This document shows positions 1 through 11,106 of a DNA stretch of 64,000 bases, one piece after another. The notes below the pieces were generated by a model that did not search any database, was not told the DNA's origin, and was given only the letters and a program-made list of their open reading frames with translations. A program made the translations under genes and the position numbers. The stretch is from Nageia nagi. Taxonomy: Eukaryota > Pinophyta. The first letter of the stretch is position 1; each line of letters starts with the position of its first letter. Location of the stretch: positions 180,730,001 through 180,794,000 of the forward strand of contig JBITNC010000001.1 in the NCBI GenBank assembly GCA_050084985.1, read 5' to 3'.

Positions 1-275
1 GAGTGGAGGGAGAGGGAGAGAGTGGGAGACAAGCATTGGGAGGTGAGGGTGGGTTTGAGAGGGGGAACGAGAGGGGTGGAGGGTTGAAGAGAGGGGAGAG
101 GAGAGGGAGAGAGTTTGCAAGAGAGGTGGTGTCAGAGTGAAGGGAGAGAGGGGGAGAGTGATAAGGGAAGTAGAGAGGTGGAGGGATGGGAGAGGGTAGG
201 ACGGGTGGGAGAGTGGAGGGAGAGTGATAAGGGAAGGAGAGAGGTGGAGGGGTTGGGAGAGGGTTAGGGAGGCGA
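1..275. repeat. GA-rich purine tract
   Basis: Low-complexity stretch in which nearly every base of the plus strand is G or A, built from irregular GAGRG-type words with short local duplications (for example a GTGATAAGGGAAG word occurs twice). It ends abruptly at about 275, where the sequence becomes strongly AT-rich. No coding signal. It is cut by the window edge, so its full length is unknown. Confidence 0.8.
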
Positions 276-1370
276 AGATAATTTTAAGTCAATTATAAAG
301 TTATAAATTGTATATTTTTTCTACAATTAAATTTATAATATAATTTTAACTTTTACATTACTTTTGTATTTTGTATGATGAATGGCTTTTATAGTTTAGT
401 ATTATGCTAATAATTATATACAATAAAATTTATATTGTATATATATTTAGATCTAGTAGATTTTGGTATTATTTCTACATATTTTGTATTTTTATATTTA
501 TACTAATTTTAGTATATAGTTTACATTGAATAATGAGTATCTTATATGAGCATTCAATAATTTCTAAAATAGTTGAACTTTTTTTTTAATCAATAACATA
601 CTACTCATGTCCATTGATTAACATCCTAAAATTTATATTCCAACGATATCATGTGTTTTCATAATTATTGATGTTATCATTATTCATCTAAGGTAATTTT
701 TTAAATGGTTAACTTTCCTTATCAATAATATACTATTTGTGTTTATTGATTAACATATTAATGTTTGTATTCCATTGGTATTATGTGTTGTTTCGATGAT
801 TAACACTATCATTAATCATCTAGCATTGACATTATTTGTTTCATCAAACAATGGTTGGTAATGATTTATTCATTTGATAAACCTCATTTATTAATGATCA
901 TACTTATCCAAATTTGCTTTGATATTATTTGATGATTTATCAACTTGATAATAATTAATTTTATTTTCTTTTTATAACCTATTTTTCCTTGGTGATAAAT
1001 TTATACATGTTTGATGATGATTTATGATTGAACTTTTCCTATTGATGATTAACTTTAATTATTTGGTGATGAAAGTTTTACATATTTGAAGATGACTTGT
1101 TCTATTATGATGATGAACTTTTATTTACTTAGAGTTTGTATTTATTAATCTTTTTACCATGATTAATTATATAAATAAATTTTAAGAAATTCTTGTCAAT
1201 TAGGGTTTTTAGATTGAAAATTATACTTATTAATTAAGCTTTCCACATTGACATTTCTTATATGAATGATATAGATAAAAATATAAAATATCAATCGAAG
1301 TTTGTTTTTTGTATTGTATTACATCATTTCACATGTTACTAGTAAAATTAAGCATTTATATAACTATTGT
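276..1370. other. AT-rich region without genes
   Basis: About 1.1 kb of AT-rich DNA with stops in all frames. Apart from the degenerate duplication at 574-825 and scattered GATGATTTAT-like words I see nothing in it. Confidence 0.6.
574..825. repeat. Degenerate tandem duplication, about 135-bp period
   Basis: Two successive blocks (about 574-692 and 709-825) share the same order of words: an ATCAATAA(C/T)ATACTA start, a TTGATTAACAT core, a TATTCCA and ATGTGTT section, and a TTATCATTAATCATCTA-like end. The copies differ at many positions, so the duplication is old. Confidence 0.5.
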
Positions 1371-2120
1371 GGGGCAAGTTGAACTAAGCAGTAATGTGGC
1401 TAAATTTACCTTCACACAACATCAAATCTTCTTAGTAAGTTTCCCTTCAAGGACATGATCATTCAATCATTGAACTATGCCTCAGTCAAACTAACCTGCA
1501 ATGTAACACAATGCAAGGGAAAGACTTAAGCAAATATGCACAAGAATTTGGAGGAAATTGGTAACTTTATTGTACTAAAGAACTTAGTCATTCATGAGTA
1601 CAATTCAAGGGCACCATGCCAACTGATACACCCCATTTATGAGTCAAGCACCATCACTAGTTCTCATAGAATGTTTACATAAGACACAATCCCTCCCTAG
1701 TAGTCGAACCTGTTCATAGACCAAGATGGCCTCTTCATGTCCCATTCCATTAGATAAGCTTGAATACTAGCTAACTATGACTCAAAATAGGATGCCCAAG
1801 TACACATAATTATTCGTCCAATTCCCAACTGATGGAGATGACTCGCTATCCTACTCGCCCTGAATGGTGTGGAAGGCAAAAAGTTAAAGGCTAGCTCTTT
1901 GCTCGTAAACATGCTTGGATTTAAAAGGCTTGAAAGTTTTTGAAAGCTTTAATGTCAGGATTTAGTTGATGGGTGAGGATTGATTATTTCCCATCATATA
2001 CTTCCCTAGTTGATTCAACGATGCCCTCATCATCGGGAACAACTGTTGGTCATCGCACGAATGTCAAACCACCCTAGTAGAGTCTTCAACTTTGACTAAG
2101 GTAACAGTGCAAGGTTCTAG

Positions 2121-2230
2121 TCAAGGAACTCTTACACCTTATCATTGAAGGTTAAGAGGTTGTCTACCTTCTCTCAAGAAGTCTTGAGCATTCCCATGTC
2201 CTTCCAAGTCACTAAGTAATCTCACTCCAC
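2121..2230 (-). pseudogene. Chromodomain-like segment of Gypsy-A
   Basis: The minus-strand translation gives DYLVTWKDMGMLKTS, a stop, then EKVDNLLTFNDKV, a stop and EFL. This matches the shape of the chromodomain at the integrase C terminus of chromoviruses (YLVxWK, then a W-E pair, which is stop-E here). Chromodomains direct insertion to particular chromatin. Three in-frame stops show the copy is dead. The assignment rests on motif pattern only. Confidence 0.6.
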
Positions 2231-2810
2231 ATGATTCTTGAAGCTCACCTTTCTTTATGCTAACGCATCATCACCTTCTATCTTGGCTTATTCACCAAGT
2301 AAGTAGGTGTTTGATTCAATTGACTCTTTGTGATGTCTTCATTATCTTCCATGAACAACTTCAACAACTTTACATGGAACACAGAGTGCATCTTCATTTT
2401 GTCTAGCAACTAGAGTTTGTAACCACCTTGCCCACTTTCTAAATTACTTGGAATACATCCTCCCATCGATTCAAGGACTTGCTTTGTCCAGTAAAAGGAA
2501 TATGGTGCTCCAAATTTAGATGTAACATAACCTTATTACTAATCTTAAACTCAACTTCCCATCTTATGCCATTCGCATACTACTTCATCCATTCATCGAC
2601 CTGCAGAAGATGCATACATGCAAGGTCATGTCATTTGTGCCAATTCATAAGGTACTACGAAGACTCTGCATTCCCACCAAGATAGGTAGCGATGATTATA
2701 TGCAGTATCATGGGTTGTTTCCTAATCATTAACTCAAAGGGTGTGTACTTGCTTGATCAGCTCTTATCGTAGTTGTAGCAAAACTACATAATCCAATAGC
2801 TTCGACCAAT

Positions 2811-3412
2811 TCAACTGATTGTCAAATACATAGTGCCAAGGATAATCCTCAACACATTATTGATATGCTCAATATGGCCATTTATCTTATGATGATAACT
2901 TATTGACATTACGAGTGCATAGTCCATAAGCTTGAACAATGCCTTCCAAAAGTTCCCCATGAATCGAGCATCTCTATCACATATAATGCTCAAGGGCATT
3001 CCCCAATACTTCACCACATGCTTGAAGAAGAGCTCATTGACCACTTTTGTCATATAACCAATCTTGTAAGGAATGAACATTGCATATTTAGAGAATCGAT
3101 CCACCACCACCATGATGCTATTGTACTCATCCACCTTGGGAAAACTTGTGATGAAGTCCATGTTGATGCTCGCCTAAGGTCGAACTAGTATGGGTAAAGG
3201 CTGCAACAACCCACATGATCTCCTACTTTTTGTCTTATCTTGCTAGTATATAGACATGATTGTACATAATCAGCAACATGTACATCAATACCTGACCAAT
3301 AGAATCCTCTCTCTAGTAGTGCCAATGTCTTATGCTTCCTAGGATGCCCTATGAATGGAGTGTCATGACATTCCTTAAGAATCCTTTTTCGCATATGCTT
3401 GTACTTTGGCAC
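2811..3412 (-). pseudogene. Gypsy-A integrase (zinc domain and DDE core, broken)
   Basis: The 3185-3412 part reads as the integrase zinc domain (H2C2): ECHDTPFIGHPRKHKTL with a downstream YVQSC. The 2811-3161 part is the catalytic core. It has DFITSFP and VVVDRFSKYAMFIPY (first Asp), IICDRDARFMGNFW (second Asp), and NGHIEHIN, which carries the third acidic residue as in the family's D-G-Q-T-E-R-x-N. The two parts lie in different frames (offset not divisible by three), so at least one frameshift separates them. Integrase would have joined element cDNA to the host chromosome. Confidence 0.85.
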
Positions 3413-3482
3413 ATAGACATAAATGTTCTAGAACATCAAGTCATTAATCATCATATGTTGGAGAATCTACCCTTTCTCCTTC

Positions 3483-4114
3483 TCAATGTCCAAGATTTTG
3501 ACCAAGCTCATAAGCATTGGGATCCACCTTCAAACCTTCTTTGATCAACTCTAAGAGCTTTCCATAAAACTCCATCTGACTTTCACTATGAGCATTGATT
3601 GGACTAGCTCCAAGAACTTGCAATGTGACTAACTGGTGAGTAGAAGTCAATTGTCCCTTTGAGATCAAGGCATTAGCTACCATGTTCTTTATCTCTACTA
3701 AGTACACAATGTCACAATCATAATCAACCAACTTGTCCTACAATTGGGCCTACTTGCCAGATAGCTCCTTCTTTATCTATAAGTAGGTGTTGGAGATGTT
3801 ATTAATGTAAATAGTGAATGACACACCTAAGAGGTAGTGCCTCCACATACGTAGATAATAAATGATTGTAGCCATCTCCTTCTCATATGTCGACCATTGA
3901 TGCTCAATGTCCTTCAACTTCTAAGACTCATACTTGATTAGGTGCCCATCTTGCATAAGCACATCGCCCATCATAAAGTCAAATGCATCAAATTCTCCTT
4001 CAACTTATTGAATGCCTCTTAACACTAGTCTGACCAACTCCAAGCCATCGATGGGAGCAATAATCTTGGAGTACTTCTCCACAAACCGATGATAATAGTT
4101 AGCCAAGCCAAGGA
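3483..4114 (-). pseudogene. Gypsy-A reverse transcriptase 3' end and RNase H (broken)
   Basis: The minus-strand translation starts in the gypsy RT motif LGLANYYHRF, close to the family's usual F-L-G-L-x-N-Y-Y-R-R-F, followed by EKYSKIIAP. RNase H follows, with HQWSTYEKEMATIIYYL and HYLLG, and ends in the YDCDIVYLVEIKNMVANAL segment, the family's usual I-x-Y-x-P-G-K-x-N-x-V-A-D-A-L with a decayed core. These enzymes would make and trim the cDNA in the element's particles. Several stops and at least one frame change break the reading, so it cannot make a protein. Confidence 0.75.
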
Positions 4115-4609
4115 TGTTGGAATGTATAATGCATTATTGTAAAGTTTTCTATTAATCCTCTTTGTAAATTCACTAATACTTAAGGGTATCATTAGATATC
4201 TTAAGTATTTAGGTGAATATGATAATGTAACTTGTCCTATACTCCATGTCATGAGCATGCCCCTAGGGTAAAAGGAAGTGCATGTTATGCCTTTGTACAT
4301 TGGGTAAAAGGGTGATCCAAAGAGAGATTTTGGCCTATAAATAGAAGGCTTCCTCTTTGTTATTATATACCAATTTAGTGGAGTAAAGTTATGCTATAGG
4401 ATAGTGTTTAGGAGAAAAGTTTTGAAGGATTGTAACAGTTCATATTTGTGGAAGTGAGATCTAGTTAGTGGATGTACTCCTAATTGGAAGAACCACTTAC
4501 ATCTTGAGTTATCTTTGTGAGATTCCTTTGTGAGTTATTTAGATTTGATTTGTGAGCTTTCATGGGATCTTAGAAGTTTAAAGTTGTTTAGTTTATAGTT
4601 CAACTCTCA
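4115..4609 (+). repeat. 5' LTR of Copia-A
   Basis: Starts TGTTGGAATGTATAATGC and ends CTCTCA, two bases before the primer site. It matches the copy at 31806-32306 along its whole length, for example the ATACTTAAGGGTATC and CATGTCATGAGCATGCCC words. It contains a TATA box and a tRNA primer site follows directly. Confidence 0.9.
4336..4344 (+). promoter_or_regulatory. TATA box of Copia-A 5' LTR
   Basis: TATAAATAG in the middle of the LTR, conserved at 32029-32037 in the 3' LTR and, in the opposite orientation, in both Copia-B LTRs. This is the expected place for the promoter of the element's genomic RNA. Confidence 0.7.
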
Positions 4610-4611
4610 TT

Positions 4612-4623
4612 TGGTATCAAAGC
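4612..4623 (+). promoter_or_regulatory. Primer binding site of Copia-A (initiator tRNA-Met type)
   Basis: TGGTATCAAAGC lies two bases after the LTR end and differs at one base from TGGTATCAGAGC, the usual copia site complementary to initiator tRNA-Met. Confidence 0.85.
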
Positions 4624-7491
4624 TCCTTGGAGGCACCTCTTCACATCTTTGGTGTGCAAGCTCATCTTCAAAATATTGGTGATCTTTCTTCATTTCTCAT
4701 CTTACACTCCATTGGTGAGGTAAAATCAAGAGAAAGTATAAATTCCCTCCTTCTTGATTTTTTTTGGATTATTTCATAAGTAGTACGAACATATTTTATT
4801 GATATGTCTTAGTTCATTTTAAAAAAATTATGCTTAAATGATACAATTTTTTTTATATCTAACTTTTTTTTAGTTGCAATTTTTCACATTGCTTAGCATG
4901 TTGCTAATTCTAAAAAAAATGGGAAGGATAGTATTTACAAAAACTACATTTTCTTCAAATAATACTCTATTTTTAAAAAAAATCTAGCTCAAATAAAAAA
5001 GGGAAAAATATTGTACTTTACAATGTTATAGAGTAGTATGTTGTAAGAAGTTTGTTTAGTATTCTCTGAAATATTAAAATAATAAACAAGCAATAGCTAC
5101 ACAGCACCAACCCGATCGCTATTTTCCCCTCTCAACATTCATCCTTTCTTTTCCTACATTTTTAGACCAAAAATGGTGAGGGCATACTCCACTTTGCCCT
5201 CTGCTATTTTGCCCAAAAGTCCTACTTCTATATAGCAAAAAATTTCCCATCTTTGACATCTTTGTTGCTATCAAATTTTCAGAAAGGATATTTTTTAGCA
5301 TAAAGCGCCATGGCCAAAGTTAGGCACTAGGTTGATGTATCACCTTTTGCTTGCCTGCCTCATAGATCATGGCATTCAAAGTAGGATTTGAACTTGCATA
5401 GGCATAGTCCCCCCTTTATGGCTACTACAATTCAAGATTGCTACCAACCACTTAGCCTAGTATCTCTTTTTTGCACCTAAGAAAGGCCTAGGCACCTGTT
5501 AGAATGTCCTTGTGGCCATTCAATTGATGCCCCTCCTCCATGTAGCAACTTTGTCAACATGTACCATCATGGAAGCTCTACTCCCCCTCCAAACTCTACA
5601 AACTTTGTTAGTTTTCTTTCCAACATGTGCTATCCTTGGAGCTCTAGTCTCCCATCATGTGCATTGTGGGTTACCTACATGATGCCATTCTTTGTAACCC
5701 TTGCCAAACTTCTCCTAGGATGCACCATCATGGGATCTCTGCTCACTTTGCTACCCCATCTTCATGGCCTTTCTCCATCCTCTCACCTCTTATGTTCACT
5801 CTACACTCAACTCATTTCTTCTCCACTTTGTGTGAACCTTTTTTCTCTAGTTCTCTCCTTTGGATGTTTCCTTGCTCTCTTCTTTAGGCATCCATTTTTT
5901 GGTAGTTGAATTACTTAGAGAAATTTAATGTTTTTTGCTTTATTACAAGCAAGTCCTTTTTTATCATGACTTGAGTGTGGCATGGAGTATTCCTTTTTTT
6001 TGCAATTAATACTCTGCAAAGAATTTAAAGTTCTTTTCTTACTCCATAAGTTTAACTTGTTGTTCATTCTTGGAGTAAAGGTAAAGTTAAAATTAATGTT
6101 GACATTAATTTCCTTTTTTATGGTGAATATCATCAAGTTTAGTAAAAAAAAATTTATTTAGTAAAATTCTTTTTATGGAGGTAGTTTACTTAAATTGCAA
6201 AATTTACTTCTTTAAGTAAATGTGTTTGAAAGATTTATTGAAAGTGGAAATGTTACTCAAAGAGGGAATGCTATTTTTAAGTAAAAAGGGGAGTTGTTTT
6301 GCATTTAGTTAAAAAAAATTAGAATGCAAATATTTTTAGGGATAAATTGCTAAATTAATATGCTATCTTTAGGGATAAATGTTTAAGTTAAAGAAGGGGG
6401 AGTTGTATAATCTTTACTTAATTATTTATCTAAATATTGCATGTTAGAATTGATAAAATATTGCATCTTTCTAAATTCCTTATGCAAAGTTAACTTATTT
6501 TTTCTTAAATGATGCACGCTACTTATTTCTTTAAGTTAATAATGCATACTTAATTTTTTTAAATTATGGGATTGATGCATGCCAATTTTTTTATGCAAAG
6601 TTAATAAATGAAATTATGCAAACTATATAAATGATGCATGGATATGATAAAATGATGCATCTTTTTTCCTTGCAAAATTTAACTTGTGTAAAATTTGGAC
6701 TTGTATAAAAGATGTCCTTTAGGGGTTAGTAAACAAAATCCATTGGACTCTTAAGATTCTAAGTTATGAATGGATGATATTTAATGCTCTTTTACTTCAT
6801 ATTTTGCATTTTGATTTATTTGCTTATGCAAATAAAAATGCAAACATTGATATGAGCAACCTTCTAAAATGAACACATTCGCACGTACATTCTGCAACAT
6901 GACTTGTTTGGGGAGCCATAAGGTGAGGACAGGTGGATTGAAACCTTTAAGTTTGATAATACAAATGGTGAAAAATCCATACTTCTCAATTTTCTTTAAA
7001 TCCTCTATTGGTCTAGACATAACTTCAATATGTGGATAGGCATGTGTGTAGTGATACCACATGTTCGCACATTCATTCAGAGATTATCTTGATAATCTAA
7101 GAGGCCAACTTGAAACCTAATCAATATTAATAATTTGACCAATCCAATAAATATCATAACCTTGGAAAATAGTAGGTACTTCTCCTTATGAGAGTATAAT
7201 ACTAACCAAAGGCAAACTATTTAAAAATTGGTAGTATTTAGGCTCCTCTTGTGTGGACATCTAGGTGAAGGTCTAATTTTAGACAAGAAAATAAACCTCA
7301 ACAATGTCACTCTACATCTACGGTTCTTGATATGAAAAATGTATTTGGGTACATTGATTATTATTTGAATTGTAAAACATTTACATTGATGAATCAAATC
7401 AAGTATGTCTTAATTAATTAAATGTAACATGGTTAAAACTTAACATATAATTTTGTTTATTAAACCATATGCTTATTATTTTTCACATTCT
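4624..7491 (+). other. Long non-coding leader of Copia-A
   Basis: About 2.9 kb between primer site and gag, AT-rich, with no recognisable protein. The part nearest gag (about 6700-7490) has counterparts in Copia-B (about 28590-28960) and Copia-C (about 36560-36900), so it belongs to the element. The stretch around 5300-5910 is less AT-rich, holds a tRNA-like SINE head (5380-5462) and a degenerate duplication at about 5530-5650, and may be inserted DNA. The ORF-like frames at 5559-5909 are hydrophobic, match nothing I know, and are not called as a gene. Confidence 0.6.
5380..5462 (-). repeat. tRNA-derived SINE-like head
   Basis: On the minus strand an A-box-like word (TAGGCTAAGTGGTTGGT, from 5459 down to 5443) is followed about 50 bases later by a perfect B box GTTCAAATCC (5393 down to 5384). 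This spacing and order are those of the internal RNA polymerase III promoter in tRNA genes and tRNA-derived SINEs. The head does not fold as an intact tRNA, and I could not define the tail or target duplications. Confidence 0.5.
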
Positions 7492-8476
7492 TGTGTAGCA
7501 AATAGAAGACTTCTTTTTACCCAAACACATTCTTGATGGTTCCAACTTTGGTATTTGGGAACCTTGGATGAGAGCTCAATTGCAGGTAAGAAAGCTTTGG
7601 CAAACAATGAATGAGAACTTTGTATCTCCTACAGATGAGAAGGCACTTGAGGCCTACAATACGAAGAATGAGTTGGCAACCTCCATGATCTTCTATGCAG
7701 TTTCAGATGATGTGCTCCTAATGATTTCCTCTTCTACCTCAACAAAGGAAGCTTGGGATAAGCTTAAGCAAATCTACCTTAGTTCAAAGTTTTCAAGAAG
7801 GTTTACCATTCTTCAAAAGTTGCTTCAATCTCATCAAGGGGAAAATGAAAATGCTACCATCTACTTAAATAAAATCATTGACCTAAAGATACAACTTATT
7901 GCTTATGGGTGCAATTAGATCAATGATGAGTTCATGGTCTTCATCATTCTTCAAAGTTTTTTTTCAAAATTTAGAAAATTTATGATAGTTATGGAAAAAA
8001 GATTTGATGATGAAGAAGTCTTCTCTCTTGAGAATCTTTTTAGACTTCTTTTGAATCATGAGGAAACCCTTAACAAAAAGGTGTTATTTTCTTCTCCTAA
8101 AGATAATAACGTTGCTCTTAGAGCAACCAAAACTCTTTTCAAAAATGAGCTCAACTATCAAAAGAAATCTTATCCTTCTACCTCCAAAAGGTTTGAGAAA
8201 AGAGATAATAGCAACAATAACAATAGGAACAATGGCAACAATAGTAACAACAACCACTTCAAGCAAAGAGATGAAAAAAATAAAGTAAATAATTCATATC
8301 CTAAAAAAATATTTGATGGTAATTATCACTATTGTGGTAGCCAAGGTTAGAAAGAAGTTGATTGCTACAAAAAGAAAAGAGAAGAAAAGAACAAAGGTAA
8401 TGGTAACGTAAAGAACTTCAAAAGAAAGAAGAATATTCAAGTTGGTTTTGCTATAGTACTCTATTCCATATCTCAC
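7492..8476 (+). pseudogene. Copia-A gag with zinc knuckle (broken)
   Basis: The translation opens with PKHILDGSNFGIWEPWM, the usual N-terminal copia gag motif, then AWDKLKQIYL and FTILQKLLQ typical of the UBN2-type gag domain. It continues through a lysine- and asparagine-rich stretch to a degraded zinc knuckle, YHYCGSQG-stop-KEVDC, near 8328-8364. Stops at about 7916 (after AYGCN) and 8348, with a frame change near 7920, break it. Gag would form the particle that packages element RNA. Copia-B and Copia-C carry close relatives. Confidence 0.88.
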
Positions 8477-9600
8477 ATCTTTTTATTTAATTGGACTATT
8501 GATTGTGGTTGCATTTATCATCTATGCTTTGAAAAAGATAAGTTTGAGAACTTTCACAAGTATAGAAAAGATGTAATTATGATAGGTAATAACTCTACCC
8601 TTGAATTCCAAGGAATTGGGAGTGTGTTGATTCATGGGAAGGTTCTTGATAATGTGCTCTATGTTCCTAAGCTTAGGATGAATTTTCTCTTTGTGATCAA
8701 GTTACTTGAAAAGGGTACTCCTTTGAGTTCGACTCTCAATCTTGATGCATTAAGAAAGGACTTACCACATTGGTTAAAGGATCAATGAAAGATGATCTCT
8801 ACATTATGGATCAAGTTCTATCAAAGATGTGTCTTACTACAAGTGTGTGTTCTAGAGGCAATATTTGGCACCAATGTTTAGAGCACCTTAACCATAAGAG
8901 TATTCAAATCATGAAAGACCAAGAACTTATGAAAGGTTTGCCTTTAATTTCTTCTTCAATTAGTCTATGTGAGAAGGGCATTCTTGGTAAGATGCATAGA
9001 TAAAAATTTAAAAAAGGTAACCTAATAAAAGTATCTTAACTTCTTCAACTTATGCATTCAAATTTGATAAGTCTATTTCAAATTAAGTTATTTGGAGGAG
9101 CATCTTACATTTTAACCTTCATTGATGATTTTAGTATGATGACCTTTGGGTATCTACTTGAGCACAAAAATCAAACCTTTGAGAGTTTTAAGGCCTTAGT
9201 TGAAAATCAAATTAACCTTAAAATTAAGATGTTGATATTAAATAATGGGAAAGAATATAACAACAATAAGTTTAATGACTATTGTGCTAAGTATGGAATC
9301 AAAAGGTAATTTACGATTCCTTACACTCCTTAGCAAAATGGTGTTACCAAAAGGAAAAATAAAATAATTATGAAAATGGTTAGATGCATGTTGGGTAATC
9401 TTCCTAGTTTCTTATGGGATGAAGCAGTAAGCATTGCTATTTACACCTTGAATAGGTGTTCCACAAAAGCTATCTAGGGTAAAACTCCTTTTGAAGCATG
9501 GTTAAGAAAAAAACCTAACATTTCTCACCTTAGGATATTTGGTTGTGAAGCATTCTCATACATTATTTCTAAGAAAAGAAAAAATTAGATAAAAGAGTTG
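8477..9600 (+). pseudogene. Copia-A protease and integrase (broken)
   Basis: WTIDCGC (about 8492-8512) stands where copia elements have W-I-V-D-S-G-A, so the catalytic Ser-Gly context is altered. GIGSVLIHGKVLDNVLYVPK and MNFLFVIKL follow, as in the copia protease/pre-integrase region. The integrase zinc domain is visible as WHQCLEHLNHKSIQ. The core is seen as GGASYILTFIDDFSMMTFGY, LILNNGKEYNNNKF and IPYTP-stop-QNGVTKRKNK, where the third acidic residue is lost or shifted. Frames change several times. It would have matured Gag-Pol and integrated cDNA; it is dead now. Confidence 0.85.
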
Positions 9601-9859
9601 AAAAATGCATCTTTATGGGTTATAACAATCAGCATAGAAGCTACAGGCTCTACTCTCCATCCTACAAAGCTATGTTTATTTCAAAGGATATAAATTTCAA
9701 TGAAATTTTTGAAGAATCTACTTCTAATGAGCATGTTGATGATCTATATGACTCTTTAATTGCATCTAGCTAGTTAGATATTGATGTAGATAAGTTATCA
9801 TAGGAATAAAATTCTTCAACACAAATGATAACAAGGAGTATGACCTTGAACAAATCCTT

Positions 9860-10060
9860 ATTTACCAAGATTGACAACAAATATGAGCTATCATCTTTCA
9901 AAGAAGCTTCAAAGCACGAGTTCTTGATGGAAGCCATGAAAGTGGAGTATGAGACGTTTATAAAAAATAAAACTTAGGATTTGGTTCCTTATCCTAATGA
10001 AAATAATGTGATTGGTAATAAATGGATCTATAAGGTCAAGTTCAATTCTATTAAGATATT
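9860..10060 (+). pseudogene. Copia-A reverse transcriptase, 5' part up to the Gypsy-B insertion
   Basis: Translation shows FKEASKHEFLMEAMKVEYE, then LVPYPNENNVIGNKWIYKV, the start of the copia RT domain (PF07727 type). It stops at the Gypsy-B LTR; the reading resumes at 29713 with EKYKARLA. The five bases before the LTR (ATATT, 10056-10060) recur after it at 29713-29717. Confidence 0.88.
10056..10060. repeat. Target-site duplication of Gypsy-B, left copy
   Basis: ATATT, repeated at 29713-29717 directly after the 3' LTR. Removing one copy and the element restores the Copia-A RT reading. Confidence 0.9.
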
Positions 10061-11085
10061 TGTAGACACCTAAAAATGTCCCTTTTTAACTAGTAAATAT
10101 TGAAATAATCATAACTCTTTGTGACAATATAAAATAGGTTTAAAAACCATATTATTGGATAGCTCTCATCGAGTACATGCAAAACAAGTGGTCATATGAC
10201 CCCTTTTTGATAAAAATCAGCTATTTGGTGATCATTTTAATATTGTTATAAAAATTGAAAACCAATCGCCAGCGACCCAAAACAATCACCGACGTTTTAG
10301 AATGATCATCGACGTCCGCCAAGTAATCTTTGGTGACTCTGTAACAGCCAAATAGAAACCAAAAATAGTAAAAGAAAGATGTAACATCTCATCCTTCTGA
10401 GATACTATAGATAGAGGGGGTTAGTTACGACCTACGGTGGCATTTGACTCCAACCTCCCTTGCTATTTTAAGCTTTGAATCCCCCTTACTAGCCTTGGAA
10501 AATCTCATCCAAAAATCTATAAATACAAGCCAAAACAAAGCAATAAGGGACCCGAATTCGAAGTAATGTCATGCTGCTGCAATGAGATAAGACATTTTAG
10601 GCTTTTCTTCATTACTTCTATGTCATATTTGCTTCATGTTAAATCATTTATCATTGTGAACAGGTATGTTTGATGGATTTGTCTTGACATGTGTGTAGGG
10701 TCCACAGGTGTTGAGATGTGTTGAGGATAGAAGATAATCAAAAAATTCAAAATAGTGGGTACTAGATTAGAGAAGGAAAATGAATACAAAAGGGTGCAAA
10801 AACTCTAACATCCAAATCCTGATCGTCGACATTCCACATCAATCACTGGTGTTCCACATCAATCGCCAACAGCCTACCCAGGGTCGTCGGTGACCCTATA
10901 TCATCCATATTTCCAATCTTAGATCATTTTGGCATACAAAACATAATAAAAGCCCTTTTGTACAAGGCAACAGATTTAGTGATCTGTTATTATAATCAAG
11001 GTTTATCAAGAAGATCAATTAAAAATATGTTTGTGTCTTAATATTTTGTCTTGTGTGCTCACAGGGGTTGATTTTCTGGTAGACA
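10061..11085 (+). repeat. 5' LTR of Gypsy-B
   Basis: 1025 bp from TGTAGACACC to GGTAGACA. The full counterpart is at 21814-22820 plus 29703-29712. It contains a TATA box (TATAAATA, 10518-10525; 22282-22289 in the other copy). The copies differ at many places, including a short insertion after AGCTTATGATAAGC in the 3' copy and an extra CACATCAATC segment in the 5' copy. Confidence 0.92.
10518..10525 (+). promoter_or_regulatory. TATA box of Gypsy-B LTR
   Basis: TATAAATA, conserved in the 3' LTR at 22282-22289; the likely core promoter for the element RNA. Confidence 0.6.
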
Positions 11086-11088
11086 TTT

Positions 11089-11106
11089 TGGCGCTAGAAG
11101 GAGGGC
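11089..11106 (+). promoter_or_regulatory. Primer binding site of Gypsy-B
   Basis: TGGCGCTAGAAGGAGGGC begins three bases after the LTR end. TGGCGC starts are usual for plant gypsy elements; I do not assign the tRNA. Confidence 0.65.

Larger units (their letters stand above)
1380..4114 (-). mobile_element. Ty3/gypsy chromovirus remnant (Gypsy-A), 5'-truncated
   Basis: Read on the minus strand, the order is RT end, RNase H, integrase zinc domain, integrase core, then a chromodomain-like segment. That is the pol order of Ty3/gypsy chromoviruses. The copy is broken by stops and frameshifts throughout. It begins inside reverse transcriptase at the LGLANYYHRF motif, exactly where the 5' LTR of Copia-A starts (4115). 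I found no LTR at the other end; 1380-2100 is taken as its decayed 3' part. The missing upstream half (gag, protease, most RT) is not visible on the far side of Copia-A. Confidence 0.75.

Noticed and set aside
4110-4114. Target duplication for Copia-A (AAGGA)
   Set aside because: The bases after the 3' LTR (TTAAT region at about 32307) do not match, and the right LTR end is mutated, so no duplication can be claimed.
4025-4300. Minus-strand ORF of 91 codons
   Set aside because: It crosses the Gypsy-A/Copia-A junction and lies mostly in the 5' LTR on the wrong strand; a chance frame.
5559-5909. 116-codon ORF in the Copia-A leader
   Set aside because: Ser-, Pro- and Leu-rich in two overlapping frames, in a degenerate duplicated stretch, with no homologue I know and no splice or promoter context.
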